DNA from: Liolophura sinensis
Lineage: Eukaryota > Mollusca > Polyplacophora > Chitonida > Chitonidae
DNA: 64,000 bases
Direction of reading: 5' to 3'
NCBI RefSeq assembly: GCF_032854445.1
Contig: NC_088300.1
Coordinates: forward strand, 54,970,984 to 55,034,983
Within the stretch, counting starts at the first letter, position 1. Each line of letters starts with the position of its first letter. The position numbers and the translations under genes are program-made. Below the pieces are notes generated by a model that was not told the origin of the DNA, ran no database searches, and saw only the letters and a program-made list of their open reading frames with translations. This document shows positions 1 through 11,499 of this stretch, piece by piece.

Positions 1-381
1 CATCCTATCCTATTGTGTTGACTTATAGGTCATTCCCTCCACTCCTATCCCCGACCCCAGCCGCTTTCTTTCACATTGTGTCTGTTGAGAGATGTCAAAC
101 TCATAATAGTACAAACAGTGATAAATGTGAGAAATTATTTCAAAAAGATTTGATCAAATTTAGGTGGATAGATTTAGAACTTTCCATGTTTTCAATCAGA
201 ACTATGTGATGACATTTGTTGCTCTTTTCCCACAATTTGAATGGTGCTTTAATTATGTCAGCATGTATAGTACAGTACCATTGAAATGGACTCTCTTGGT
301 CAAGGGGAGGTAACTGTTAAGCATTTCATATTAACATACCATTGTTCCATTGTGAAGGCACCCTAATGTCTTTATTTACAG

Positions 382-495
382 GATGTTGATCATTGAGAAC
401 TTTATTCCACCTGAGGAGAAGAATAAGATCATGAACAGGTCATACTTTGATGATGAAGAGGATTCCTGGAAATTACAACCTCTGACTAAATCAAA
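382..495 (+). CDS. KIF3B: KIF3B C-terminal coding exon (first of five in window)
   Basis: This is an internal exon of the kinesin-2 motor subunit KIF3B, which with KIF3A and KAP3 drives anterograde intraflagellar and other microtubule transport. The motor domain and most of the coiled coil lie upstream of the window. Acceptor TTTACAG ends at 381 and donor GTAAG begins at 496. The frame reads [20 protein letters not shown], then an acidic stretch and W-K-L. This matches the conserved segment where the KIF3B stalk passes into the tail; KIF3A has a related but different sequence here. The exon ends with two bases of a codon completed by the exon at 3383. The leading G at 382 is the last base of a codon begun upstream. 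The following intron (496-3382) carries a hAT-like relic on the other strand. Identification rests on recognising the family, not on an alignment run. Confidence 0.9.
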
Positions 496-1194
496 GTAAG
501 TTATATTTATGTCACATCCACTGATACGTTGAAATTCTATATTCTCACAATCTCCCACATACACTTAATTCCCTTATTTTTTTTTCAGCAAACCTCAGTT
601 GAGTACGTTTATTTGCTGATACACATGAATCTTTCATGGAACTATTTAGAGATGAATTCATCTCCTTGAAAATTGAGCAGTGGTTGGCTTTTTCTTTTTT
701 GGCCGAGTTGGCCTGTATGGTGTAGCTAGCCTACCTAACCGTCTAACTTTGAGAGAATGTCAGTGATTTACTGCCTTACTTGGATCATACAGATACAAAT
801 TTTCATCAAAAGATGTAGCATCTCTGCTTTCATAGAGGCTCTCAAAGGGGTAATTATTCTGTGTACTAAATGGCAGGTTCACATTCCACATTTGTGAGGC
901 ATAAACACAAGCCAATCGCGATTAACTTGGCAACATTTGGCATGATTTGACTGTGTATCACCAGAATCCTTCGACAGTTGTTTAGTCCCAAGTTTTTTGT
1001 AACTCCCCTATTTGCAAAATCCTTTCTGTTTAGAAGAGGAACCACTGTTGTTTCTGTAGCAGTCTCATTGTCACTGTCATACTATTTTGTTGTTTTCTCT
1101 GTACCATAGATATCACCCAGCTTTTTTTGCTGCCATGTCTCGCTCTTGTTCATTATGAGAAAACTGACTGTTCTAGAATATAGTCAAAGTCACG

Positions 1195-2875
1195 CAACAT
1201 ATCACCTGTTGCAGACAATCTGCCATTGATACTTTCCTAAAGATTGTTTATATACTTTTCCATCATGGAAGCCAAATCGCAGGATTCTTTTTCATTCAGT
1301 TCTTTAAGATTGATGCCCTTTAATGCGGACTCCTCACCCAGATACACTTTCATTTCTCAAATCGATCACTGCCTTTACTCAATTCTCGGAGTTTAGCTAA
1401 GGTGCCGTCCAGGAGTGGTTTCACTTCAGTTAACACCAAATCTTTGTTTTGCAATTCACTGCGTGGGATAGCTAATTTTGTATGTACAACAAGCATGTAA
1501 GCTGTCATTAATGCAGTTTTGAACTGGCAAAGGCACTTGTGCAGTACCTGGGCTGCTGGATCTAATTCTCCCATTTCTGACAATGCTGCAACAACAGAGG
1601 GGAGCACATATACACAGCATTTACAGTATTCCTAATGCTAAGCCATCTTACAGTGTGTGGCTTGTTAACTTTGAAAGCTGGATCATCAAGCAACTCTTGA
1701 ATTTTTTCCGGCTTTCTTGTCTTGATGACAGAGTTATTGATTAGGCGAAACAGTGAATTGAACTTTGATCTGAAATTTTCAAGCACTGAAATATTCTTCA
1801 GTGAATCTCCACATGCAGGCAATGCAGTGGCTATGAGTTAGAAATGCTGAGTATTTTGACTGACCAGAACACCAACTCAAGCCTTACGCCTCATCCTGAC
1901 TGAAGCCCTGTCACTTCCTAAACTGACGTCTATTTATGTTTAGTTTAAGGCATGACAGTTCTTGATACAAATGGTTTGTGATTATGTGGGCCTTTCTATA
2001 TCAACCTTCAGATTGCACAAGAACTCTGTAGACACAGACCATTACAGTCAACATTCCTGACACAGATAGGGAGCTGTTTATTTACAGCTACACCCTGGGA
2101 CTCGCTAATCATAATGGAAAAGTACTGAGGGGGTTTTATTTTGCGCACAAGATCCTTTGTGAGCACCATGGCTGTACTTGAATATCCAAAATTGTATCCC
2201 AAGACCGATTTTTGTAGGGAATGTGTATTCCATTTAAACTCAAAAACAAACTGTTGACTTTGTCACTTGCTAGGTTCACTTTTGTACAATAGAATACACA
2301 TCAAATTACCACTGAATCTGTACTTTGTACTTGTTCAGTTTCAGTATCATCATTCTCACTGCTCGACATATCGCTTGTGGCAGCCTGTTTCAGTGGCAGC
2401 CTGTTTCAGTGGCAGCTTGTTTCAGTGACAGTTCATTTCAGTGGCAGCTCGTTTCAGTGACGGCCTAGTTTCCTAGCAGTGATCAGAACTACCCTTGTGT
2501 TTCTTAATAGTTGACATCTGAATATTTGGCGATCCTTCCTTGGCTATATCATGTGATTGTTTTTCTATCTCACATGTCTCCTGCAGAATAGTCTCTGGCT
2601 GATAAAAGTCTTCCCGTTTCTGATTAGTCTTCTTATTCTGTACTAACCTCGTGATCATCCTGGCTGACGACTAACAGATAGTTGTTAAGCCATGTCACTT
2701 GCGTCTATTCGGATAATTCTGTTCCAGCGTGCTTTGCTTCACTTTTCTGTTCACATTGCGACAAGACTTTGTTAATAACACCATCTATTATCGTCCTCAC
2801 AGTGCATGTCAGAGTTGTAGCAACAGTTTTCGTTTGAAAATATGAGGTAATTAGTATTTTCTTCGAAAGAGCCAT
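1195..2875 (-). pseudogene. Decayed hAT-like transposase relic in a KIF3B intron
   Basis: On the minus strand, in the intron between the exons at 382 and 3383, several short frames line up in order like a hAT-type (TTF/DUF4371) transposase. A start-like segment at 2875-2705 reads MALSKKILITSYFQTKTVAT. A middle segment near 2202-2008 contains QYFSIMISES followed by a KQLPICVRNVD motif, which resembles the 'FFS-hydrophobic-DES...KQL-hydrophobic-YVR' block of these proteins. A later segment at about 1822-1562 contains HTVRWLSIRN, and the tail runs on near 1349-1230. Stop codons and frame changes separate the pieces, so it is not functional. Terminal inverted repeats were not found. The family call is by motif pattern only. 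Confidence 0.6.
2378..2467. repeat. 16 bp tandem repeat, about 5.5 copies
   Basis: A 16 bp unit beginning TGGCAGCCTGTTTCAG is repeated head to tail with a few substitutions, inside the hAT-like relic. The expansion probably followed the decay of the element. Confidence 0.8.
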
Positions 2876-3382
2876 CTTTTAATTTTGCACTCGTAACTTG
2901 CGTGTATGTCACCAAAGCAACTGTTCAAGTCACACAAATGATAGTTAATGACAGAGTTATCTCCCTTGATCACACACCACTGGCTTGCACTTTATCACAG
3001 TGGCTTAAACGTATTGATTTACTCGATTATGCAGACCTAATTTTTTGTTGGCCTATGTGACTCTCCCATGTTTCAACTTGTGTGTGTGTGCGTATTGGAT
3101 GATTTTAGAAGTGTATATCATTGTAGGCCAAACAGTGCATTACATAATACATTGTACGCTAAGTTTGAAGAGTGGCCATAATCCTTGTGAATCCTACATT
3201 TAAGTGAGATTATTGTAAACCTGTTGACATTTGGATCAAAGTTGTGGCTGGGGTGAGTTATGAGTTCTGAACGTGCACATATGATATACCTGGTTTCGTA
3301 CAAAATAATGACATTTTCTCTGAGCATTTAGATAGATGTTAAGACAAGTCGTACTAACTTTTATTGGTGTGGTGATTTACAG

Positions 3383-3485
3383 CACAACCACAATGGCCAA
3401 GAGGCCAGTCTCAGCTCTAGGCAACAGGAGACCCATATCCCAGTTTGCCAGGGTGGCCGCTGCTGGGGGGAATCCCAGGTTCAAG
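3383..3485 (+). CDS. KIF3B: KIF3B tail exon, KRPVSA...PISQFARV segment
   Basis: The exon begins after TTTACAG and ends before GTAAAT. It is 103 bp: one base finishes an Asn codon from the previous exon, and 34 full codons follow. It encodes [20 protein letters not shown] and a short Gly/Pro stretch ending in RFK. The KRPVSA-x-G-x-(K/R)RP-(I/L)SQ pattern is a hallmark of the KIF3B/KIF3C tail and is absent from KIF3A. Phase 0 at the 3' end matches the start of the next exon. The basic, proline-containing character fits an unstructured tail. Confidence 0.92.
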
Positions 3486-3906
3486 GTAAATAACTCCTCT
3501 AGCTTTAAAAACTTCACCTAAACATCACCCAGGTAGGTAAAAATCATATGGTGTGACATGAAGTTTGACCTATAAACAGCATTAAGGTCTGATTGCTTGG
3601 CATCCTAAATTTATGTTCTCTAATATTGACAGTTTCCCCTGTTTGAAATTATTGTGATGCTTTGAATAAGGGTTAGAGTTATAAATATATGCCTTGGGCT
3701 TAACAAAGATGAATGTACAAGGTGCTGTAATATGTATTTGGTTATTATAATTCTAAAAATATTCGTAGCAGACATTAATTTCTTGGGAGAGGGACAAAAA
3801 TTTGTTTATTTTAATATGCATACACGTGTGTAAAGTAGACCTGAATCAACAGTTGGTCTCGGTATGAGATGCTGTGATATTTATATGTCATTTTTGTCAC
3901 AAACAG

Positions 3907-4046
3907 GGTGAAAACATTGTAAATATTGAGTTGGACATGCCAAACCGGACGACCCGGGACTATGAAGGTCCTACAGTAGCTCCGCGTGTTCAGGCAGCCC
4001 TTGATGCTGCACTACAAGATGAGGAGGACTTAGATATTGACGGCAG
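3907..4046 (+). CDS. KIF3B: KIF3B tail exon, [15 protein letters not shown] segment
   Basis: The acceptor AAACAG ends at 3906 and the donor GTGAGC starts at 4047. The 140 bp exon reads [20 protein letters not shown], continues through a [18 protein letters not shown] segment, and ends in an acidic run. Near-identity of the ELDMP...RTTRDYEGP and [12 protein letters not shown] blocks to vertebrate KIF3B makes this the most diagnostic exon of the gene in the window. The last two bases (AG) join the first base of the exon at 6061 to make a Ser codon. The intron that follows is about 2 kb and AT-rich, with no other recognisable coding content. Confidence 0.94.
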
Positions 4047-6060
4047 GTGAGCAGTCAGTACTGGAGGCATTGTCCAGTCACTCTACCTGGGTTATGATTT
4101 GACAATATCTATTTGTTCAAGTGTTGTTTAAAGCCAGGTACTTAAAATGTTTCACTTATACAAATAGGTACCATAGTCAGTTTTGTGGGTGGCAGGAACG
4201 GCTGTGCCTGGTGTTAACCATGGACCTTGAGCAAGTTATCGACAAACTATCCCACATGTGACGTGAAGATATACACATTGTGATGGTGGAGGAAGACCAT
4301 TGATCCTCAACGAATGGTAGACTGTACAGATGGCCATGCTAACATCATCAGCTGCTTAGACTTATAGTGTCTGGGACCTCACATGTAGTGAAAGTGATGT
4401 GATAGTGCAAAGGAGAGTACATGTATTTAGGAGAGTTTGGTCACTGTACAGCACTTATCAGGTATTAACCCTATATGGGTTCAGTCATACGTAGGTGTAA
4501 ATTTGTCAGTCATGATATTTTGTTTGATAGGGTACATGGAGATAAACCAAAAATGAGTCAGGTGTCAGGATAGTGGACTTTGTGAGACGTTTTGTCTTGT
4601 GTCCTTGGCATGGTGTTCAAGAACAGATTGAATGAACTACACTGAGAACAGACACTTCAGCTGAACCAGAATGAAGTTGAAAACTATGCTATGCCCCACG
4701 CAGAAAAAGTACTAATTGGCTTTTAGTGCAAGCCCTCTTGATTATGTAGAAATTATGTTTAATGAGTTTTCTCTGCTGTCACTCCTCTATGCTTCCATTG
4801 TGTCTTGTCACACACTTAAATTGTGTGCAACATGTAACAGCTTCGCTGATCTCTTTACTGTGTGACTTCTACCTTCTATATCCTTGGCTTTATCAGAACA
4901 CAGACGACAATAAATATAGACACGAAACCTTAGTAAGTGCTGGAGCTCCAGGGACTTCTAGCTTGCTCTCATGTGTTTGTCATGAAGATCTTTCCTATGT
5001 CCATCTTTATTTAACTTGTTTCTGGGATAATGAACTTTTTGCCTGAATTGTGCAGTGATTGTATCTGGTTATGAAATGCCATGTTTGTGTGTGTTTGTGT
5101 CGCATCTGCATCATATGTTTAACTACTGATAACATTAGCACAAAACATTGGAAATTTACCTGTTAGATGAATTTCTAAAGTTCAAGTCTTGCTGGAAATG
5201 ACAGGTGTTTGACTATTGAGGTTGTGTGCTGAAATCCTGCTTGCCGAATTATGTTCAGATGCTTTTTCAGCACTGGTACTTGGGAGTGATTGTCTAGGAG
5301 AGCCTGGTTTTCTCCACTTATAAAACTGACTGTTTTTAATATTATTGTGTAAAAACAAAGTGTTGAATGTAACACCCCAATGAGATAAATAAAGAAAAAA
5401 AATTATCCATTAGTGAATCAGTAGAGGAGGCTGTGGACCTGTGCAGTGTGCTTTCCTTTCATCAGCTGGAATGGTCACAGTGCAGTCTGTAGTGCATGTA
5501 TATGTATTCATTTATAATTTGGAATTGGTCATCTAAGGACATTTGCATGTCAGCCTTGGTCATGTAAATTAGAATTTATATGTTTCTGGATTCAAACAGT
5601 TGTTGGAGAAGGCTTGTATGCTGTCAAACTGACACTTCAACTTAGAATTGTTATGAGACCTGTTTTTAATTATAATACATGTGTAATGTGAGCAAAAGGG
5701 AGTGAGACACATTATCTGGCTCTCTGTTTGGTTTGTTACTTTTTATAATACCCTGTTTTTAAAGTTACAAAATTCCTATGAATTCCAGTTTTACCATCAC
5801 CATGTTACACTTTGTTGTTAGACTTTCATAGTTTTTATCAGATAAAAGTTGGAGACCTTGGTAGGATTCTGTGGAAGGTATTAATATTTTGTAAGTTAAA
5901 ATACAAGATGCCTTTGATTTTGCGATAGTTTTGTGCAAGTAGAACATACTGTTCATCAGACATGACAACATCACAATTTACTTGAGGACCAGTATTTTAT
6001 TGTGTGGAGATATTTCCACAAGGCATGCATGTAACAGTGAAAACGTTTTTTGTTTTTCAG

Positions 6061-6126
6061 TCCCTCTGTGTTTAATGGCAAATCTAAGCAGAAGGCAAAG
6101 AAGAAGTCTACTGAGCCATCAGCCAG
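6061..6126 (+). CDS. KIF3B: KIF3B tail exon, short lysine-rich
   Basis: This 66 bp exon lies between a good polypyrimidine tract plus CAG (ending at 6060) and the donor GTAAGG (from 6127). It encodes SPSVFNGKSKQKAKKKSTEP and then SA, a basic serine/lysine-rich linker like the poorly conserved part of the KIF3B tail just before the extreme C terminus. Phases agree on both sides: one base completes Ser, and two bases are left for an Arg codon. It is identified mainly by frame continuity and position, because the linker itself varies between species. Confidence 0.85.
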
Positions 6127-6275
6127 GTAAGGCGTAAATCACATACTATGTTGTATTGTATCTGATATTACATGCCTGAGTGTACTACATGTGCATTGAC
6201 ATTTGACCAGCATCTTATTTTGTATTATTCAGACAAAAACGTTGATGATTGCTAATAATAAAGTGTTTCAGTGTG

Positions 6276-6336
6276 AAACTAGAGTATCATAAATACTTCT
6301 CTTTTGAAAGGTGAAAAATATAACCTATTGGTCACC
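6276..6336. repeat. Fragment similar to an arm of the fold-back element at 19711
   Basis: Between the last two KIF3B exons, about 60 bp around TATCATAAATA resemble the left arm of the inverted-repeat element at 19711-19847, including the downstream GAAAGGTGAAAAA-like and ATAACC motifs. No matching right arm is seen here, so this would be a solo or decayed copy. Confidence 0.4.
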
Positions 6337-6484
6337 TCCAGATTGCAGTGTTTATACTACCGGTATTCAAATCTACGTACAATGTCAGACTTGTGGAGAG
6401 ACTTGATAATCAATATATATAGTCACCGAGGCAAAAAGGTGAATTTGTGTACAGATTTGATATCTAATGATCTTTTGTTTTCAG

Positions 6485-6554
6485 ACCTAGGACTGGGAAG
6501 AAGACTGGGGGGTCACAGTTGTACCCATCCTCCAGAGGCCTAGTGCCTAAATAA
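6485..6554 (+). CDS. KIF3B: KIF3B terminal coding exon with stop codon
   Basis: The acceptor TTTTCAG ends at 6484. The exon completes an Arg codon and reads PRTGKKTGGSQLYPSSRGLV, then PK and stop TAA at 6552-6554. The ending SQLYP-(Q/S)-SRGLVPK is the characteristic C terminus of KIF3B, so the gene ends here rather than being truncated. Across the five exons the tail is complete and in frame, with no stops or frameshifts, indicating a functional gene. A long 3' UTR follows. Confidence 0.93.
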
Positions 6555-8575
6555 GGCTGAGTCCCTATCCAACCTGAGACTGACCTATAACCAGACATAG
6601 TGCTGAAGGGGCAACGTGATACTCCCCAAGCTGTGGAGACTGCTTACATGGAGACTGCCGTGTGAACGCTTATGTGTAGTTTTAGTCAGTTTTGAACCTT
6701 CCATTTACAGCTGCTGCGCTGTCTAACTTCGAATACTAGCAGAAACAGGGCTGGCACATATGGTGTGCTCAACCTGAGTACCCCTGACTTAGACTCAGAC
6801 AAATAGGAGCACAATGAGCTGTGTGGTCGAAGGCCATCACCATGGCTGCATTGCTCTCTATTTCCAATTTTACATTCACATTTTCTCATTGTATATATGT
6901 ACATTTATATTTGTGTGAGGGCGAACATCACATAGCAAGTGGCATATGGTCGGCCATCCCCTGCTGTACAGTGGTGGACAGGGCTGTTGGTTAAACAGTG
7001 TTCATTCCCTCACTTTGACCTTCGGACATTCAGGTACATAGTGTCTGTGTTGAATGCAACTAATCTTGTTCTGACATGCTATAACCCTGTCTGAACAATT
7101 TTTCCCCATTCTTTGTCAGACAACGTGGATATACATGCATAACCTGTCATCTAGGGTACTTTCACCGTACATCTCTTCATTAAAATACTGCTGATTACCT
7201 ACTACCTGCCTGTTACTAGATCCAGTCATTTTTCCTTACCTGATTCCCAGTTATAGTGATTTACAAAAACACTGCTTCATTTCTAGGTGTCACAAAGCCA
7301 TTTACCTGCATGAGAGTGCCACATGAGCTTTATAGTCACAGGCCTTGCTGAAGCATTCTGTTCTTGTGTTTCAGTTCACATGATAAGATCAACGTGTAAA
7401 CATGTAATAGTAATGCATGTACATGTATTTATAGCTATTTATACCGTGACTTTTCTGTGGTCACACTTATTTGTTGTGTAGGCCTAAGTTGTACTGCATT
7501 TCACACTGTGTTTACTAGTGAAGAATTGAACAAATGATAATGTGTGACTTTATCTACTTGTAAATGTCACATTGTAGACATTTGTTACCCACAGCTGAAT
7601 GTCAGTCTATGCTCAAGTGCTAGTAGACGAGTGTGAATGAGGGCTGTTTCTGGCTATAGTTATCCTGCCATGCAAATGATTCTGCAGCCTCTGTATATGT
7701 CATTACCCCAATTCTTGTCATTTTTGGGACACCTGGTGTGCTCTTTCTAGCCAGTATACATGTAATTGAAGTAGGGTATTTAGTTTCTTTTTATTACATG
7801 GTTAGACCATCTAATGGATAACATATTCCTATCTTTACTTTTCCAAAAAAACTAGGAGAGAAGTGGAATTCTTTGCTTTCAGCACTACTAATATCTGTCC
7901 TAAAAATTTAATGTATTAGGGTGGTTATGGTCGGGAGACAATATAAGCCCTTGTAACCTTGTCAACCATCAACGTCCCACAACACAAAATGATGGCATGG
8001 GCCTGTGATATACACATACACCATAAACTTCTACAACAAACATTCATAAGTGGACTAGATCAGGGTTATTCAGAATGTTAGTACAGATGTATTTGGAAAG
8101 TGTTTGAATCTCATTAAATTTTTTCCTCGCCATTTAGTAAGTGAAATGTCATTGCGCTCATTTGGTAAGTCTGTGAATGTAAATGTTGGTTTGTATGGCA
8201 TTGTCTACAAGTATTTATAGGGTCATACCCGTAAATATCCAGTATGTGAAGAATCTGTCCAGCATACTACAGACATCATCTTTATTCCTTTGTACATTTA
8301 CATTTTGACTTTATTTTTTTTTGTCTATTGCATGCTTTAATATAAGGTTTTACTGTGATAATTCCGTCCTTAGTTGTCAGTATTTCTTGGCTGAGTTTTG
8401 CTGTGTGATATTTTTATTTTACTTTTATTATTTATGTCTCTGGGCACTCTAGGTTTTCCATATCAAGTGTTGTATTCATAGAATAATTTGATTTGACCTG
8501 GTGCGTAAAACTAACATGATCTCTGTGTGATGACAAAGGCTTTAAAATTTGATTCAATAAACTTATCTGGTGAAT
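6555..8575 (+). other. Probable KIF3B 3' UTR
   Basis: The sequence after the KIF3B stop is AT-rich with no long reading frame or splice-bounded exon that I recognise. A canonical AATAAA at 8556-8561 could serve as the polyadenylation signal, giving a 3' UTR of about 2 kb. The true end is inferred; earlier cleavage cannot be excluded. Confidence 0.5.
8556..8561 (+). promoter_or_regulatory. AATAAA polyadenylation signal, candidate for KIF3B
   Basis: A perfect AATAAA hexamer lies about 2 kb after the KIF3B stop codon on the same strand, in T-rich surroundings. It is a plausible cleavage signal, but one hexamer in AT-rich DNA is weak evidence. Confidence 0.4.
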
Positions 8576-8669
8576 CTAATCTGTAAAAGTCCATCTTTTA
8601 TAAGTACATGTATACACTGTTAATTCATTGCTGATTTGTATTTAATTATGGAAAATTGGTCAGCATTTT

Positions 8670-8759
8670 TTGTCAGCCTGGCCATTGTTCTCACCTTTTT
8701 TGTCAGCCTGGCCATTGTTCTCACCTTTTTTGTCAGCCTGGCCATTGTTCTCACCTTTT
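8670..8759. repeat. 30 bp tandem triplication
   Basis: Three apparently identical 30 bp units, each containing TTGTCAGCCTGGCCATTGTT, follow one another. Near identity suggests recent slippage or unequal exchange. The in-frame peptide repeat this creates is incidental. Confidence 0.9.
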
Positions 8760-8761
8760 TA

Positions 8762-9957
8762 TGTCGCACTTAATCATAATTTCCTTATGGCTGTTTTGCA
8801 TGATGAAAGTATATGTATTCTAATTTTAGTGGAGGAATGCAAAGCTGTGAGGACAAAACGGTTTGCCCAGAATATCACCCAGGACACACCAAACCAGCAA
8901 GAAGCTTATAAAATTTTGATTTCCTGCTAAACATGTTAACATTAATTGTGGCATTGTAATGGGTATGAATAGTGGACGAAGTTTGTCCACAGTATGTAAC
9001 AGCTGAGTGTGGATTTAGGCCAATGCTTAGTATGTTATGTGGAAATACACAGTTGGTTCTGTACCAGAATTCCTCTCAGATCTGAGTGATTATCCACTGA
9101 TAATGAACTTCTTTATTGTTGGTGGACCAGTATTTGCAACGAGCTATATACTAGACAACGTTACCAAATCAGGTGTGAATCAACACACACCATTTTCCGG
9201 TCATCACAGGTACTATATAAGCTACATGTACACATACTTCCTACCGATGAACACTCAAATTTTTCTCTCTGGAAGACTTTTTTTTTTTGGTCATGTGTCT
9301 CTGTGGATATGCTTTTAATGGAATGGTAATACAGGGAATTGGCTTGCAGGGAACCTTTCTTACCTGGCTTAGAATGAAAATGGAACTGGTCAGACTGGTA
9401 TTGTTGATGTATATGTATACAATGTGGGATAAATTATTCCTTGGTATAGTCCATGCTTAATGTATCCACAGTGGGTCCAACTGACCATTTGCACAAACCC
9501 CTTATAAATATTATGTACTCTTATACATTTGATGGCGAACTTTATGCACGTAAGTAATGCTGTGGAATTGTCAAGTTGTATCAGTTGTAATTCACTATTT
9601 ATTTGATGAAGATCAACATAACAGATGATGCAACCCTTTGTATACGTCAGAACAGCTCTGAATAAATGCCATGCCTTCTACTCTGCCTTCTGTTAAATAG
9701 CAACTGACTTCCTAGCTGACCTGGATAATTTTCATAGCCTGCACTAGAAAGTCTTAACCACTGTTAAGATGTAATGCTGGCCCGGGATCACGATGCGATC
9801 TTAGGCCTAAGTCAGAATTTTAATCATTAAATTTGGTGTGTTCCTTTCTGTTATTTTAGCAGAAATTTGTTATACAATGACTTACCCATAATTTACGTTG
9901 TCAAGCAATATTTTGACCATGCCACATGGGAAATAACAATTTTTAAGTGATTTGAAC
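8762..9957. other. Intergenic sequence, nothing recognised
   Basis: AT-rich DNA between the KIF3B 3' end and the first SINE copy. I see no coding exon, RNA gene or repeat that I can support. Confidence 0.5.
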
Positions 9958-9970
9958 TTTTGACTGAAGT

Positions 9971-10124
9971 CCTCTTCGGCTGTACGTGGGTAGGTCTGGC
10001 ATCCACCTGCGGATGGTCGTGGGTTTCCCCTGGGCTCTACCCAGTTTCCTCCCACCGTAATGCTGGCTGTCATACAAGTGAAATATTCTTGAATACGGCG
10101 TGAAACAACAATCAAATAAATATA
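9971..10124 (+). mobile_element. 5'-truncated tRNA-derived SINE (family A) with target-site duplication
   Basis: This copy holds the family A body and tail: the GGATGGTCGTGGGTTTC block, the GTGAAATATTCTTGA block and a tail near ACAATCAAATAAATA. The tRNA-like head is missing. The flanks TTTTGACTGAAGT (9958-9970) and TTTTGACTAAAGT (10125-10137) are 13 bp direct repeats with one mismatch. This marks the ends of the insertion and supports target-primed reverse transcription with 5' truncation. Confidence 0.85.
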
Positions 10125-10726
10125 TTTTGACTAAAGTCTAAAATGGCTTCGAGATCCTGGGGCCTGGTGTACTAGGTTCATGCTGGTGTACTACCATGGT
10201 GCTAATCAGGTGTAGCGTACAGCCATCATGATGATATATGTGTATGACCATAGTGCTGCACACTAAGACTGCTCTCAGTAACTGAAGCATATTATAAGCC
10301 CAATTAGCAACAAAGTTTGCATGTAACTATAATTGGCCTATATACACTATATCTCAGATTTGTTGGTGGAGAAGTCTGGGGAAAGAAAACAGAAAACCAC
10401 TGCCCTTTGGCAGGTTTCTGACCAATCTTCTGACTTAGATGTACGTACAGTCAAACTGGCAAGAGCTTGGTCCAAGCTAGATCTGAGATCTGTTTCATTC
10501 TTCCTAGCTCAGCTGTCAGAAATGTATTAATGTGGAAGCTAAGCTGGGAACATTGTCAACCGATCTCAGAGTAGGTCCAAGCAGGCAATATGATTGGTGA
10601 TTTTGGACAGTGTCAAGTTTTCAGGACAGGTAATTCCCATCTATCAGTACAATTAACTTAGCGAATAGCCATACCATATTAATAACGGGATGATGACTGG
10701 ACAAAGCAAACTTTTTCTGCTTTCAA

Positions 10727-10966
10727 GGCCTCCACAGCCTGGCAATTAACAGAACAATGACCCAGGAGGCTATCACCAATGCTACTGGTGTGAGTTCATG
10801 TCTAGCTCATGCTGGTTTCCTTTCTGGTTGTCCGTGGAATGGTTTTTCAGCAACCTGCAGATGGTCGTGGGTTTCACCCGGGCCCTGTCTGATGTTCTTC
10901 CAACCAAAATGCAGGCTGCCATAATAGAAGTGAAATATTCTTGAGTACGGCATAAAAATAAATATT
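10727..10966 (+). mobile_element. Near full-length, diverged SINE of family A
   Basis: Starts with GGCCTCC, the tRNA-like head. The box B position (TGTGAGTTCATGTC) is recognisable but mutated. The AGCTCATGCTGG linker, the GATGGTCGTGGGTTTC body block and the AAATATTCTTGAGTACGG tail follow. No clear target-site duplication was found. Divergence suggests an older copy. Confidence 0.75.
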
Positions 10967-11108
10967 CCACTGCCCATTCTCAAACAACACTGATACTATG
11001 ATGTCTTCTTCACCAGTTCATTCATGAACCTGGCACATAGTTCTATAGCTGTACATAGAAACAGTGTTGTTAATTTGCACTCTGTTTAGCTCCAATCTTC
11101 AGACGAGG

Positions 11109-11346
11109 CCCTTGCTGGATTAGTCGAATACAGCACTAGTCTTGCTGGATTAGTTGAATACAGCACTGGTCCTTGCTGGACTAGTCGAATACAGCACTAG
11201 TCTTCCTGGATTAGTCGAATACAGCACTAGTTTTCCTGGATTAGTCCAATACAGCACTAGTCTTGCTGGATTAGTCCAATACAGCACTGGTCCTTGCTGG
11301 ATTAGTCGAATACAGCACTAGTCTTGCTGGATTAGTGAAATACAGC
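11109..11346. repeat. 30-31 bp tandem array, about 8 copies
   Basis: Units of 30 or 31 bp built around TGCTGGATTAGTCGAATACA and AGCACTAG are repeated about eight times with scattered substitutions. The last unit is degraded. Confidence 0.9.
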
Positions 11347-11439
11347 GAGATTAGTCAGCAATGGTCTTGCCACAGTCAGTGAGATTGAAGGGAGTTTGTC
11401 AGGTACATGTACCTCGCTAAATCGGTGGTGTACTAAGCT

Positions 11440-11493
11440 GACAGCAATCTTATAAGTGAAAAATTCTTGAGTGTGGTGTTAACCGATGAAATG
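11440..11493 (+). mobile_element. Short SINE family A tail remnant
   Basis: About 50 bp resemble the family A 3' end (CTTATAAGTGAAAAATTCTTGAGTG...). No head or body block is present. Confidence 0.4.
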
Positions 11494-11499
11494 AATCCA

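Noticed and set aside
8670-8930. Frame starting with three in-frame peptide repeats
   Set aside because: The repeat comes from the 30 bp triplication, and it lies just beyond the probable KIF3B polyadenylation site.
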